A stretch of DNA of 29,073 bases from DATEOR01 sp046734455 (GCA_046734455.1 JBKPRJ010000054.1:1-29073); one strand, 5' to 3'. Positions 14,968 to 23,788 are shown, counted from the stretch's first letter. The notes: generated by a model not told the origin, from the sequence alone. Program-made: numbers and translations.

Positions 14968-16383
14968 ATGAGCATGATCGCCGTCAACCCCGCCGACGGG
15001 CGCGAGCTCGCCCGCTATGACGAGCTCGACGCCGCCGGCATCGAGGAGCGGCTCGCCCGCGCCGAGCAGGCGTTCGCCGCCTGGCGCGCGCGGCCTGTCG
15101 CGGAGCGAGCCGCGCTGCTGGCCGACCTCGCCGCCGCCCTGCGCCACCGCTGCGGCGACCTCGCGCGGCAGGCGAGCCTCGAGATGGGCAAGCCGCTGCG
15201 CGAGTCGGAGGCCGAGGTCGAAAAGTCCGCGGTGTTCTGCGAGTACTACGCCGAGCGCGCCGAGGAGCTGCTCGCGCCGCGCCGGATCGAGGGCCCGGCC
15301 GTTGCCAACGAGGTGCGCTTCGAGCCGCTCGGGCCGGTGCTCGCGGTGATGCCGTGGAACTTCCCGTACGTCCAGGTCTTCCGCTTCGCGCCGCCCGCGC
15401 TCGCCGCCGGCAACGTCGCGCTGCTCAAGCACGCGTCGAACATCCCCGGCTGCGCGGTGATGATCGAGGAGGTCTTCCACGCCGCGGGCTTCCCGGACGG
15501 CGTGTTCCAGACGCTGCTCGTCGGCTCGCGCGCGGTCGAGGGCATCCTGGCCGACCGGCGCGTGCGCGGCGTCGCGCTGACCGGCAGCGACGCGGCCGGC
15601 AGCCAGGTCGCCTCGGTTGCCGGCCGGGCGCTCAAGCGGTCGGTGATGGAGCTCGGCGGCTCGGATCCGTTCGTCGTGCTCGAGGACGCCGATCTGCGCG
15701 CCGCCGCGGCGGAGGGCTGCCGCGGGCGCAACATCAACGCGGGCCAGGCGTGCATCGCGGCGAAGCGGTTCATCGTCGTCGACGCGGTGGCCGACGAGTT
15801 CGAGACGGCGCTCGCGGAGGCCGTCGGCGCGCTCCGGATCGGCGACCCGCTCGATCCGGCGACCGACGTCGGGCCGCTTGCCCGCGCCGACCTCGTCGAG
15901 GATCTGCGCCGCCAGGTCGAGGCGTCGACGGACGCCGGCGCCGAGCTCGTGGTCGGTGGCTTCGACGCCGACGAGCCGGGCTGCTTCGTCCGCCCGATGG
16001 TGCTGACGAACGTCACGCCCGACATGGCGGTCTTCCGCGAGGAGACGTTCGGGCCTGTCGCCGCGGTTACCCGCGCGCGCGGCGAGGACGAGGCGATCGC
16101 GCTCGCGAACGACACCGACTTCGGGCTCGGCGCGTCGGTGTGGTCCAACGACCTCGATCGCGCGCGGCGCGTCGCCGAGCGCATCGACGCCGGCATGGTG
16201 TTCGTCAACTCGATCGTCTTCTCCGATCCGCGCCTGCCGTTCGGGGGGACGAAGCGCAGCGGCTACGGGCGCGAGCTGGGGGAGGACGGCATCCGGGAGT
16301 TCGTCGACGTCAAGTCCGTCTCCGTGCACGCCGTGCCGGCCGCGCCCGCGCCGGTCGCGGTCGCCGAGGGAGCCACCGAGTGA
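14968..16383 (+). CDS. NAD(P)-dependent aldehyde dehydrogenase (succinate-semialdehyde dehydrogenase-like)
   Basis: A 471-residue aldehyde dehydrogenase with Asn131 in 'MPWNFPY', Glu228 in 'MELGGSDPF' and catalytic Cys262 in 'NAGQACIAAKR'. Lys154 in 'LLKHASN' suggests it can accept NADP as well as NAD. The overall pattern is closest to GabD-type succinate-semialdehyde dehydrogenases, but relatives oxidise other small semialdehydes. In this operon the likely substrate is a semialdehyde produced by extradiol cleavage or the aldehyde released by an aldolase. A GGAGG ribosome-binding site at 14952-14956 supports the ATG at 14968. The gene overlaps the next by GTGA. Confidence 0.9.
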   Translation: MSMIAVNPADGRELARYDELDAAGIEERLARAEQAFAAWRARPVAERAALLADLAAALRHRCGDLARQASLEMGKPLRESEAEVEKSAVFCEYYAERAEELLAPRRIEGPAVANEVRFEPLGPVLAVMPWNFPYVQVFRFAPPALAAGNVALLKHASNIPGCAVMIEEVFHAAGFPDGVFQTLLVGSRAVEGILADRRVRGVALTGSDAAGSQVASVAGRALKRSVMELGGSDPFVVLEDADLRAAAAEGCRGRNINAGQACIAAKRFIVVDAVADEFETALAEAVGALRIGDPLDPATDVGPLARADLVEDLRRQVEASTDAGAELVVGGFDADEPGCFVRPMVLTNVTPDMAVFREETFGPVAAVTRARGEDEAIALANDTDFGLGASVWSNDLDRARRVAERIDAGMVFVNSIVFSDPRLPFGGTKRSGYGRELGEDGIREFVDVKSVSVHAVPAAPAPVAVAEGATE

Positions 16384-17177
16384 GCGCCGAGGCGCTCTCG
16401 TTCGGCGGCCGCGACCTCGAGGTCATCGACCTCAGCCAGCGCTTGGGCAACGCGACGTCGGCGTTCGAGCCGATGCCGCACACGATCGAGTACTTCGACC
16501 ACACCGACACGGTCGCCGCGGCCGAGGAGAAGTTCGGCCTCGGCGCCGAGCACTGGCGCGACGGGCTCGTCTGGGCGCATGAGCGCGTGACACTCACGAC
16601 GCACTCCGGCACGCACGTCGACGCGCCGTACCACTACCACCCGACCTCTGGCGGCAAGCCCGCGCGGACCATCGACGAGGTGCCGTTCCGCTGGCTGATG
16701 GGGGACGGGGTCGTGCTCGACATGCGTGCGATCGACCGGGTCGCGGGCATCCGGGAGGCCGATGTGCGGGCCGAGCTGGACCGGATCGGATACGAGCTCA
16801 AGCCATACGACATCGTGCTTGTCCGCACGGGTGTCTCCGAGCACTACGGCGAGCCAGGCTACGAGCTGCTCCATCCGGGGCTGCGGCGCGACGCGACCGC
16901 GTGGCTGGTCGGACAGGGCGTGAAGCTCATCGGCATCGACGCCTGGGGCATCGACCGGGCCTTCGACGTCATGGCCGAGGAGTCGCGCGCCGGGGACCAC
17001 GCGCAGCTGTGGGAGTCGCACAAGTTCGGCGCCGACGAGGAGTACCTGCAGATCGAGAAGCTGGCGAACCTCGCGGCGCTGCCGCGGCCGTTCGGCTTCC
17101 AGGTGCTCGCGCTCCCGATCCACCTGGAGCGCGCGAGCGGCGCGTGGGCGAGGGTCGTCGCGCTCGTGCCGCGATGA
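16380..17177 (+). CDS. Cyclase-family metal-dependent hydrolase B (kynurenine formamidase-like)
   Basis: A 265-residue cyclase-family (PF04199) protein with the full motif HSGTHVDAPYH at residues 75-85, followed by 'LIGIDAWGIDRAF'. It is the paralogue of the protein at 165-920 and has the canonical Gly where that one has Ser. The start is a GTG overlapping the aldehyde dehydrogenase stop (GTGA). This start gives a normal N-terminus leading into 'LEVIDLSQRLG', the first conserved strand. The family hydrolyses amides or lactones with Zn or Mn. Here it may open a cyclised ring-fission product. Confidence 0.88.
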   Translation: MSAEALSFGGRDLEVIDLSQRLGNATSAFEPMPHTIEYFDHTDTVAAAEEKFGLGAEHWRDGLVWAHERVTLTTHSGTHVDAPYHYHPTSGGKPARTIDEVPFRWLMGDGVVLDMRAIDRVAGIREADVRAELDRIGYELKPYDIVLVRTGVSEHYGEPGYELLHPGLRRDATAWLVGQGVKLIGIDAWGIDRAFDVMAEESRAGDHAQLWESHKFGADEEYLQIEKLANLAALPRPFGFQVLALPIHLERASGAWARVVALVPR

Positions 17178-17184
17178 TCCCCGC

Positions 17185-18015
17185 ATGACCGACGACGGCT
17201 ACGCCGCCCTGCGGATCGCGACCGACCGCGGCATCGCGCGGGTGACGATCGACCATCCGCCGCTGAACCTGCTCGACGCGACGCTGGTGGTCGAGCTCGA
17301 CCGGGCCGGGCGGGCGCTCGCGGCGGACGACGCGGTGCGGGTCGTCGTGGTCGACAGCGCCGACCCCGACTTCTTCATCGCGCACGCCGACGTGCGGGGC
17401 ATGGTCGGCCGGGGCGACGCGCACGCCGAGCGCCGCGGGCGGCTGAGCCGGTTCGACGAGATGACCGAGCGCTGGCGCACGATGCCGAAGGCCACGATCG
17501 CGGTCATCGCCGGCCGCGCCCGGGGCGGGGGCAGCGAGTTCGCGCTCGCGCTCGACATGCGGTTCGCCGCGCGCGAGACGGCCGTGCTCGCGCAGCCCGA
17601 GGTCGCGCTCGGCATCCCGCCCGGCGGCGGTGGGACGCAGCGGCTGCCCCGGCTCGCCGGTCGCGGGCGTGCGCTCGAGGCGATCCTCGGCGCCGCGGAC
17701 TTCGACGCCGAGACCGCCGAGCGCTACGGGTGGGTCAACCGGGCGCTGCCCGTCGCCGAGCTCGACGTGTTCGTCGACCGGCTCGCCGCGCGCATCGCGA
17801 GCTTCCCCGCGCCGGCCGTCGCGGCGGCGAAGGCGGCGGTCGACGCGGGCGAGGCGCCGACTGCCGACGGCCTGCGCGAGGAGCACCGGCTCCTGCGGCG
17901 CGCGCTCGCATCGCCGGAGGCGACCGCCGCGATGGAGGCCTTCCTCGCCGCGGGCGGTCAGACGCGCGACTACGAGCGCGACCTCGGCGCCCGACTCGAA
18001 GGCATCCGCCCGTGA
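17185..18015 (+). CDS. Enoyl-CoA hydratase/isomerase-family protein
   Basis: A 276-residue crotonase-fold protein. The two acid/base glutamates of true hydratases are present: Glu118 in 'ARGGGSEFALALDMRFA' and Glu139 in 'PEVALGIPPGGGGTQRLPRL'. The first oxyanion-hole segment is 'FFIAHADVRGM'. It probably hydrates a 2-enoyl-CoA produced late in the pathway, but no CoA ligase lies in this operon. The start is 7 bp after the cyclase stop. It overlaps the next gene by GTGA and so belongs to the same operon. Confidence 0.88.
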   Translation: MTDDGYAALRIATDRGIARVTIDHPPLNLLDATLVVELDRAGRALAADDAVRVVVVDSADPDFFIAHADVRGMVGRGDAHAERRGRLSRFDEMTERWRTMPKATIAVIAGRARGGGSEFALALDMRFAARETAVLAQPEVALGIPPGGGGTQRLPRLAGRGRALEAILGAADFDAETAERYGWVNRALPVAELDVFVDRLAARIASFPAPAVAAAKAAVDAGEAPTADGLREEHRLLRRALASPEATAAMEAFLAAGGQTRDYERDLGARLEGIRP

Positions 18016-18546
18016 CGCTCCTCGACCGCCTCGTGGGCTCCTGGATCCTCGAGTCCTACGTGGCCCGCGACCACGACGGGACGGTGCACGAGCCGTTCGG
18101 GCCCGAGCCCCTCGGGCTGCTGGTCTACGGCGCCGACGGTCGCGTGGCGGTGCAGGCGATGGACCCGCGGCGGCCCGCCTGGGCGAGCGACGCGCCGGAC
18201 GAGCAGCGGCACGCCGAGCGCGCCGCCGCCGCCGCCGACGGCTACATCGCGTACGCGGGCCGGTTCGAGGTGGAGGACGACGACGAGCCGTTCGTCGTGC
18301 ACCACGGCGAGACGAGCCTCGTGCCGAACTGGATTGGGCCGCCCGCAGCGACGCGCCGTCGCGCTCGACGGCGACCGGCTGCAGCTCACCGCGCCGGCGC
18401 TCGACGTCGGCGGTCGCACGGCGGTGCCCGTGCTCACGTGGCGCCTCGGCGCCGCTCCGTCGTCGTCGGCCGCCGCGCGCCCGCGCCGGGTCGTGACCGG
18501 CCACGACGAGCGCGGCCATCAGCGTCATAAGAGCGTGATCGAGTAG
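18012..18546 (+). pseudogene. Lipocalin-like domain protein with a frameshift
   Basis: The frame starting at the GTG at 18012 (overlapping the hydratase stop) encodes a clear lipocalin-like domain: 'LVGSWILESYVARDHDGTV', 'EPLGLLVYGADGRVAVQAM' and 'HHGETSLVPNWIG'. After about 18336 this frame turns into Arg-rich nonsense. The expected continuation, 'PQRRAVALDGDRLQL' and 'VPVLTWRL', appears in the +1 frame and runs to the TAG at 18546. One extra base (or two lost) in the GC-rich stretch around 18336-18350 explains it. Restored, the protein would be about 178 residues and the last gene of the set B operon. It may be a real mutation or a sequencing error; the function of the family is unknown. 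Confidence 0.72.
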
Positions 18547-19033
18547 GTCGGCGTCGTCTACGAGGGGGCGCTAACCCTGTTCTCGGTATCGGGAAGCCCC
18601 ACTCGCGGCGTATCGGGTGCAACGCCCATGCGGCGACCCTCGCGCACGAAGGATCCCAGGATCACGGACTTCTGGATGGCAGCGGGGTGTACGGCGTTAT
18701 CCGCTGTTCGGTGTCCGTGATCAGTCGCGAGCGGATGTCGGGCGTGTCGTTCGCCGTGGGCTCGACCTGCTCCTGGTCGGCCCGTTTCCGGGATACGCGC
18801 ACGCTCGGAGGCGGGCTCCAGACCTCTCTCGCGTACCGATACGTGGACGTCCGCGCGGCGTGCTTGCTGGCCTGCGCGCTGGGCACGCTGCACGTCCCCC
18901 GGGCCGCGCGCTTCGGCCACGCACCGCGGCGTCGGGCCGACGCACCGATCGGCGCGTCATCCGAATCGGAGGATGCGCTCGGGGACGGATAGCACGGATG
19001 GTGCTTCCCAACGACCCGAGGAGCCAGCATCGA
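18547..19033. other. Gene-poor stretch before the glutamate decarboxylase
   Basis: These 487 bp hold open frames on both strands (for example 18687-18992 on + and 18558-18920 on -), but none has a recognisable domain, ribosome-binding site or coding-like composition. Base composition looks slightly less GC-biased than in the flanking genes. No tRNA, clear terminator or promoter is seen. It separates the catabolic operon from the decarboxylase gene and must contain the promoter of the latter. Confidence 0.5.
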
Positions 19034-20404
19034 ATGACGATCGCAGAGCCGTACGCCGACCGATACGGGACGTCGTTCCTGCGTCGTAGCGCACCCGACG
19101 ACCGACTGCCGGAGAACGGCATGCCCGCCGTCGACGCGATGCGACTCCTCGGCGAGGAACTGATCCTCGACGGGATCCCGATGCGCAACCTCGCGACCTT
19201 CGTGACGACGTGGATGGAGCCCGAGGCCCAACGGGTCATCGCCGAGAACCTGCATCGCAACTACATCGACCACGCCGAGTACCCGCAGACGGCGGAGATC
19301 GAGCAGCGCTGCATCCGGATGCTCGCCGACCTGTTCCACGCCCCCGGCGAGACGACCGGAACGCGCACGCAGGGCTCGTCGGAGGCGATCATGCTGGCGG
19401 GGCTGTGCCTGAAATGGAAGTGGCGTGCGCGGCGCGAGCAGGCGGGGCTCGGCACCGAGCAACCGAACCTCGTGTTCGGGGCCGACGTGCACGTCGTGTG
19501 GGAGAAGTTCTGCCGCTACTTCGACGTCGAGCCGCGAATCATCCCGCTGCGGCCCGACAAGCTCACGATCGGCCCGGAGGACGTTGCCCCGCACGTCGAC
19601 GAGAACACGATCGGCGTCGCGGCGGTGCTCGGCACCACGTTCACTGGCCACGCCGACAACATCAGCGGCATCAACAACCTTCTCCTGGGCCTCAAACGCG
19701 AGCACGAGCTGGACGTGCCGCTCCACGTCGACGGCGCCAGCGGCGGCTTCGTCTGGCCGTTCCTGTACCCCGACACCGCCTGGGACTTCCGGCTCGAGCA
19801 GGTCCGCTCGATCAACGTCTCGGGGCACAAGTACGGGCTCGTGTACCCCGGCCTCGGGTGGCTTGTCTTTCGCGAGCCGAGCGACCTGCCGGAGGACCTC
19901 GTCTTCTACGAGAACTACCTCGGCAAGCGCGACGCCACGTTCACGCTGAACTTCTCGACGGGCGCCGCCATGGTGCTGGCCCAGTACTACAACTTCGTCC
20001 GCTACGGACGCGAGGGCTACCGCACGATCATGGAGACGATGCAGCAGAACGCGCGCGCGCTGAGCGACGCGATCGTCGCCACGGGCAACTTCGAGCTCGT
20101 CGGCGAGCACCACGCCGAGCAGCTGCCGCTCGTCGCCTTCAAGCTCCTCGGCGAGCGCGACTACGACGAGTTCGACGTCGCGTCGCAGCTCGCGGCGGAG
20201 CGTGGCTGGATGGTGCCGGCGTACACGCTGCCGCCCAACGCCGAGCACCTCACGATCATGCGCGCGCTCGTCAAGGAGACGCTCGGCCAATCGCTCGTGG
20301 AAACGCTCGCACGCGACATCGCGGAGGCGTGCGAGACGCTGGACCAGAAGGGCGGGCTCCATCACCTCGACCGCCAGCGGGTGAAGACCGGCACGGGCTA
20401 CTGA
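19034..20404 (+). CDS. gadB: Glutamate decarboxylase (PLP-dependent)
   Basis: A 456-residue protein of the group II PLP decarboxylases, near the usual length of bacterial glutamate decarboxylase. The PLP lysine is Lys266 in 'NVSGHKYGLVYPG', preceded by His265. The cofactor Asp is Asp233 in 'HVDGASGGFVWPF', and 'TTGTRTQGSSEAIMLA' (about 108-122) forms the phosphate and substrate region. It converts glutamate to GABA and CO2, consuming a proton, in the cytoplasm. A GAGGAG ribosome-binding site 10 bp upstream supports the ATG at 19034 over an in-frame ATG at 18998. A chloride transporter follows after 30 bp. No glutamate/GABA antiporter is in the window. The semialdehyde dehydrogenase-like gene in the previous operon could link to GABA use, but there is no transaminase. 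Confidence 0.95.
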   Translation: MTIAEPYADRYGTSFLRRSAPDDRLPENGMPAVDAMRLLGEELILDGIPMRNLATFVTTWMEPEAQRVIAENLHRNYIDHAEYPQTAEIEQRCIRMLADLFHAPGETTGTRTQGSSEAIMLAGLCLKWKWRARREQAGLGTEQPNLVFGADVHVVWEKFCRYFDVEPRIIPLRPDKLTIGPEDVAPHVDENTIGVAAVLGTTFTGHADNISGINNLLLGLKREHELDVPLHVDGASGGFVWPFLYPDTAWDFRLEQVRSINVSGHKYGLVYPGLGWLVFREPSDLPEDLVFYENYLGKRDATFTLNFSTGAAMVLAQYYNFVRYGREGYRTIMETMQQNARALSDAIVATGNFELVGEHHAEQLPLVAFKLLGERDYDEFDVASQLAAERGWMVPAYTLPPNAEHLTIMRALVKETLGQSLVETLARDIAEACETLDQKGGLHHLDRQRVKTGTGY

Positions 20405-20434
20405 TCGTCGGCAGCAGCGGGCTCCGCGTCCCCA

Positions 20435-21853
20435 GTGGCCACCCCAAGCGCCCAGTCGCCGTCGCCGTCGCCGGACCCCCGGGCGGTGCTGCGCAGCGAG
20501 AGCTATGTCAAGCTGCTCGTGCTCGCGGCGATCGTGGGCGCCCCGATCTCCGCGGCCGCGTATGGGTTCTTGAAGCTCGTCGCCGCGCTGCAGAAGACCG
20601 TCTTCCAGACCGTCCCCGATGGCCTCGGCCTCGATCCCGTGCCCAGCTGGTGGCCGCTGCCGATGCTGGTGCTCGCAGGCGTGCTGGTGGCACCGGCGAT
20701 CGTCCGGCTGCCGGGCGCCGGCGGGCACTCGCCGGCTGACGGGTTCAAGGCGGCCGGCCCGGTGGCCCCGACCGAGTTGCCGAGCATCGTGCTCGCCGCG
20801 CTCGGCACGCTGAGCTTCGGGGTCGTGCTCGGACCGGAGGCGCCGCTGATTCTGATGGGCAGCGGCCTCGGGGTCTTGGCGGTGCGCCTGACCGCGCGCG
20901 ACGCGCCGCCCACGGCCGCAAGCGTGCTCGCGGCCGCCGGGAGCTTCGCGGCGATCAGTGCGCTTCTCGGCTCCCCGCTGCTCGGTGCGTTCCTCCTGCT
21001 GGAAGCCGCCGGCCTCGGCGGCGCGATGGTCGGCGTGATCCTGTTGCCTGGCCTGCTGGCGGCCGGCATCGGCTCGCTCATATTCCTCGGACTGGACTCG
21101 CTGACCGGATTCGGCACGTTCTCGCTCGAGATCCCGGGTCTGCCGCCGTTCGACCGCCTCACCGTCGCGATGTTCGGCTACGCGCTCGTCTTCGGGGCGG
21201 CGGCGCCGTTGCTCGGCCGCGCGATCTCGCGGCTCGCCCTGTCCATCCGGCCGCACGTCGAGCGTCGCATGACGTTGGCGATGCCGATCGTGGGCGCGGC
21301 GATCGGCCTGCTGGCGATCGTGTTCGCCGAGGTGAGCGGGAAGAGCACGTCGATGGTCCTGTTCTCGGGGCAGGACCAGATGGGACCGTTGCTCGAGCAG
21401 GCGCCTGCATGGTCGGTGGGGACGCTCCTGCTGCTGATCGGATGCAAGGGTCTGGCCTACTCCGCGTCGCTCAGCAGCTTCCGGGGCGGTCCCGTGTTCC
21501 CGGCGATGTTCCTCGGCGCCGCTGGCGGCGTGGCCGCCTCCGGCCTACCGGGCCTGCCCCTGGTGCCGGCCGTCGCGATGGGGATCGGGGCGATGTCCTG
21601 CGCGATGCTGAGGCTTCCGCTGACCTCGACGCTCCTCGCGACCCTGCTCCTCGGTGCCGACGGCGTGCAGTCCATGCCCGTGGTGATCGTCGCGGTCGTG
21701 GTCTCCCACGTGGTGACCGCTCACCTCACGCCGGCACCCGAGACCGTCGCTGACTCCGATCCCCGCCCGGCGAGGCCGGCGGAGAGCGTGCGCGCGGCCC
21801 CGGGTCAGCCCGTCGGCACGACGAGCGGGGCGGGCCCGCGGGCCGCTGGGTAG
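20435..21853 (+). CDS. ClC-family chloride channel or Cl-/H+ antiporter
   Basis: A 472-residue membrane protein with many hydrophobic helices from about residue 25 to 430, of the ClC type. The ion-pathway motif GREGP appears as GPEAP with the gating glutamate at about Glu135, and the later motif as 'FRGGPVFPAMFLGA'. The first motif, GSGIP in well-known members, is unusual here ('GAGGHSP', 95-100), so ion selectivity may differ. The start is taken as GTG at 20435, but it has no ribosome-binding site and a later GTG at 20486 is possible. The Pro/Ala-rich last 40 residues are likely disordered. Its position 30 bp after the glutamate decarboxylase suggests co-transcription and a role in charge balance during acid stress, as known for ClC proteins in enteric acid resistance. 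Confidence 0.85.
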   Translation: MATPSAQSPSPSPDPRAVLRSESYVKLLVLAAIVGAPISAAAYGFLKLVAALQKTVFQTVPDGLGLDPVPSWWPLPMLVLAGVLVAPAIVRLPGAGGHSPADGFKAAGPVAPTELPSIVLAALGTLSFGVVLGPEAPLILMGSGLGVLAVRLTARDAPPTAASVLAAAGSFAAISALLGSPLLGAFLLLEAAGLGGAMVGVILLPGLLAAGIGSLIFLGLDSLTGFGTFSLEIPGLPPFDRLTVAMFGYALVFGAAAPLLGRAISRLALSIRPHVERRMTLAMPIVGAAIGLLAIVFAEVSGKSTSMVLFSGQDQMGPLLEQAPAWSVGTLLLLIGCKGLAYSASLSSFRGGPVFPAMFLGAAGGVAASGLPGLPLVPAVAMGIGAMSCAMLRLPLTSTLLATLLLGADGVQSMPVVIVAVVVSHVVTAHLTPAPETVADSDPRPARPAESVRAAPGQPVGTTSGAGPRAAG

Positions 21854-22198
21854 ACGGCCCCGAAAGCCGATCGCCGAGCCCGCTCTCACCGGATTCATCA
21901 CCTCCGTTGGCGCGCGAAATGCCGATGTGGTCTGGGCCGTGGCCGGCCCGAGAGCCACTCCAAGCAGCGCACCGTGGCCAGCTCGTGCCGACCGGTCGCA
22001 AAACAACCATGCGGTTCGTGGTGCGCTTGCGGCGAAACGGATCCGGAGACGCCCTTCAGGCGCGGCGTCTTCACCAATGCGGTGCTTTGAGTCGTGGTAG
22101 TGCCGTCGTCGGCGTCGCCAGGAGTTCCGCGCGGGGGCGCCGTCGCGCTCGCGGCGTCGCGCCTTGTGCGTCGCCCAATCAACGGTCCGGAGAGGTCG
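21854..22198. other. Intergenic stretch without a recognisable gene
   Basis: 345 bp between the chloride transporter and the small secreted protein. Open frames cross it on both strands but none resembles a protein family or has a ribosome-binding site. I see no clear hairpin terminator. The end contains the GGAGAGG ribosome-binding site of the next gene. Confidence 0.45.
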
Positions 22199-22558
22199 AT
22201 GGGCAAACGGGTTCTCGCGGTGGGCGCTGTCGCGCTTGCCTTCGTCGTCACCGCACCGACGTTCGGCGCCGTGTCGCTCAGCAAGATCAAAGCACGTCAG
22301 GTGGCGGTCCGCTTGGCGTCGCAGACGTGCCGCAGCTTCGACTGGTGCGTGAACGTCGAGGTCGCGCGCGCGAAGAGCTGCCGCCGCGTCCGGGACGTCG
22401 TCTATTGCGGAATCGCTTTCGTAACCGTCGACCGAGCTCGCTGCAGCGGCGTGGTGACGGTCAAGCAGGCGCCGACCGGGCGGATCGACCGCGGCATGGC
22501 GGTGCCCATGAACTGCGGAGCCGGCGGGCCCTTCCCTGACACAGGCACGCCTGCGTAA
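22199..22558 (+). CDS. Small secreted six-cysteine protein, function unknown
   Basis: A 119-residue protein with an N-terminal signal peptide: 'GKR', a hydrophobic run 'VLAVGAVALAFVVTA' and a likely cleavage after 'TFGA' near residue 24. The mature part has six cysteines (44, 50, 61, 70, 82, 106), an even number that would allow three disulfides outside the cell, and is basic. The opening 'VSLSKIKARQVAVRLASQTC' is reminiscent of small exported proteins I associate with Solirubrobacterales, a recollection I cannot check here. A GGAGAGG ribosome-binding site precedes the ATG. It stands alone between the chloride transporter and the signalling genes. Confidence 0.72.
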   Translation: MGKRVLAVGAVALAFVVTAPTFGAVSLSKIKARQVAVRLASQTCRSFDWCVNVEVARAKSCRRVRDVVYCGIAFVTVDRARCSGVVTVKQAPTGRIDRGMAVPMNCGAGGPFPDTGTPA

Positions 22559-22729
22559 CCCGAGACGAACGGCGATCATCGCTGCTCCTGCCCGGCGAGG
22601 CCGTGAGGGGCGGTGCGGTGTGGGCTCTCTCCATCTGGCTGCATCCCCCGCGCCGGGCGGCGATCAGGCCGGTGATAGCGTTCACCGCTCTCCTCAGGAG
22701 TGCTGGCCGCTCTCCTCAACACACGCGCG

Positions 22730-23788
22730 ATGTCCCAGCCGACGGCCGAATTCGTCCCTCGTATCCTCGTGGTCGACGACGAGCCGGCAAACGTCAAGCT
22801 GCTCGAGCTGCTGCTCACGACGTGGGGCTACACGCAGGTGCGCACGGTCTCGGAATCCGTCACGGTGCCCGATGTCTTCAGCAGCTGGCGGCCTGACCTG
22901 CTGATGCTGGATCTGTCGATGCCGGTCCTCGACGGCTTCGACATCCTCGAGATTCTGTCGGCGACGAATCACGGGCCGCTCAGGGTGCCCGTGCTCGTGC
23001 TGACCGCGGACGTCACCACGGAAACGAGGCGGCGGGCGCTCGCAGAGGGCGCAACGGACTTCGTGACCAAGCCGTTCGACTTCGATGAGGTTCGTCTACG
23101 CGTCGCGAACCTGCTCGAGAGCCGCTGCCTGGCGGTCCAGCTGGCGCGGGAGAAGGAACATCTCGAGCTGCGAGTCCGAGCCCGCACCCTCGACCTCGAG
23201 CATTCCCGGCTCGAGATCCTGAACCGCCTGGCGATGGCGACCGAGTATCACGACGACGAGTCGCTCGAGCACACCCGCCGGGTGGGGACCGCCGCGGGGC
23301 AGTTGGCCGAGCTGCTCGGTCTCGCCGCGCAGGAGGTGCGCGAGATCCGCCTCGCGGGCGCGCTGCACGACGTCGGCAAAGTCGCCCTGCCGCACGCGCT
23401 TCTCGCCAAGCCGGGGCGCCTGACGCCGCTCGAGTTCGAGACGGTCAAGACCCACACGACCGTGGGCAGCAGGCTCCTGCGCGGCAGCACGTCGTCGCTG
23501 CTCGACCGCGCCGAGGTCATCGCCCGCACGCACCACGAGCGCTGGGACGGCCGCGGCTACCCCGCGCGCCTGGCCGGCGAGGACATCCCGATGTCCGGAA
23601 GGCTCGTCGCTATCGCCGACATGTTCGACACCCTGACCCACGAGCGGCCGTACCGCGCCGCGATGAGCGTCGACGCCGCGGTCGCGGAAATCCGCAGCCA
23701 CAGCGGCCGGGCGTTCGACCCCTCCGCCGTCCGGGCCTTCGAAGCACTCGACCACGTGCGTCTGCTCGTCGCCGACGAGGCCGTATGA
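22730..23788 (+). CDS. Response regulator with HD-GYP output domain (c-di-GMP phosphodiesterase type)
   Basis: A 352-residue protein: receiver domain at about 10-128 (acidic pocket Asp16-Asp17, phosphoacceptor Asp61 in 'LMLDLSMP', Lys114 in 'TKPF'), a coiled-coil linker around 135-165 and an HD-GYP domain at 165-345. The HD pair is His213-Asp214 in 'ALHDVGKVALP', and the GYP motif is at 276-278 in 'RWDGRGYP', followed by 'ADMFDTLTHERPYR'. It should hydrolyse cyclic di-GMP when phosphorylated. No histidine kinase gene is adjacent, so it is an orphan here. The start is uncertain: ATG at 22730 gives the normal N-terminus but lacks a ribosome-binding site, and a GTG lies at 22700. It overlaps the Ser/Thr kinase by ATGA, so the two are made together. 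Confidence 0.9.
   Translation: MSQPTAEFVPRILVVDDEPANVKLLELLLTTWGYTQVRTVSESVTVPDVFSSWRPDLLMLDLSMPVLDGFDILEILSATNHGPLRVPVLVLTADVTTETRRRALAEGATDFVTKPFDFDEVRLRVANLLESRCLAVQLAREKEHLELRVRARTLDLEHSRLEILNRLAMATEYHDDESLEHTRRVGTAAGQLAELLGLAAQEVREIRLAGALHDVGKVALPHALLAKPGRLTPLEFETVKTHTTVGSRLLRGSTSSLLDRAEVIARTHHERWDGRGYPARLAGEDIPMSGRLVAIADMFDTLTHERPYRAAMSVDAAVAEIRSHSGRAFDPSAVRAFEALDHVRLLVADEAV

Noticed and set aside
18558..18992. Overlapping small frames on both strands in the gap before the decarboxylase
   Set aside because: No family resemblance, ribosome-binding site or codon bias; kept only as an unassigned intergenic stretch.
14968..20404. A GABA degradation pathway formed by the decarboxylase and the semialdehyde dehydrogenase-like gene
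   Set aside because: They are in separate transcription units and no GABA transaminase is present; the dehydrogenase fits the ring-cleavage operon better.
18662..21256. An 864-codon - strand frame across the decarboxylase and chloride transporter
   Set aside because: Low-complexity Arg/Glu/His translation, mirror image of two well-recognised + strand genes.
22671..22686. GGTGA/TCACC inverted repeat upstream of the HD-GYP gene
   Set aside because: Only 5-bp arms around a 6-bp centre; easily due to chance at this base composition.
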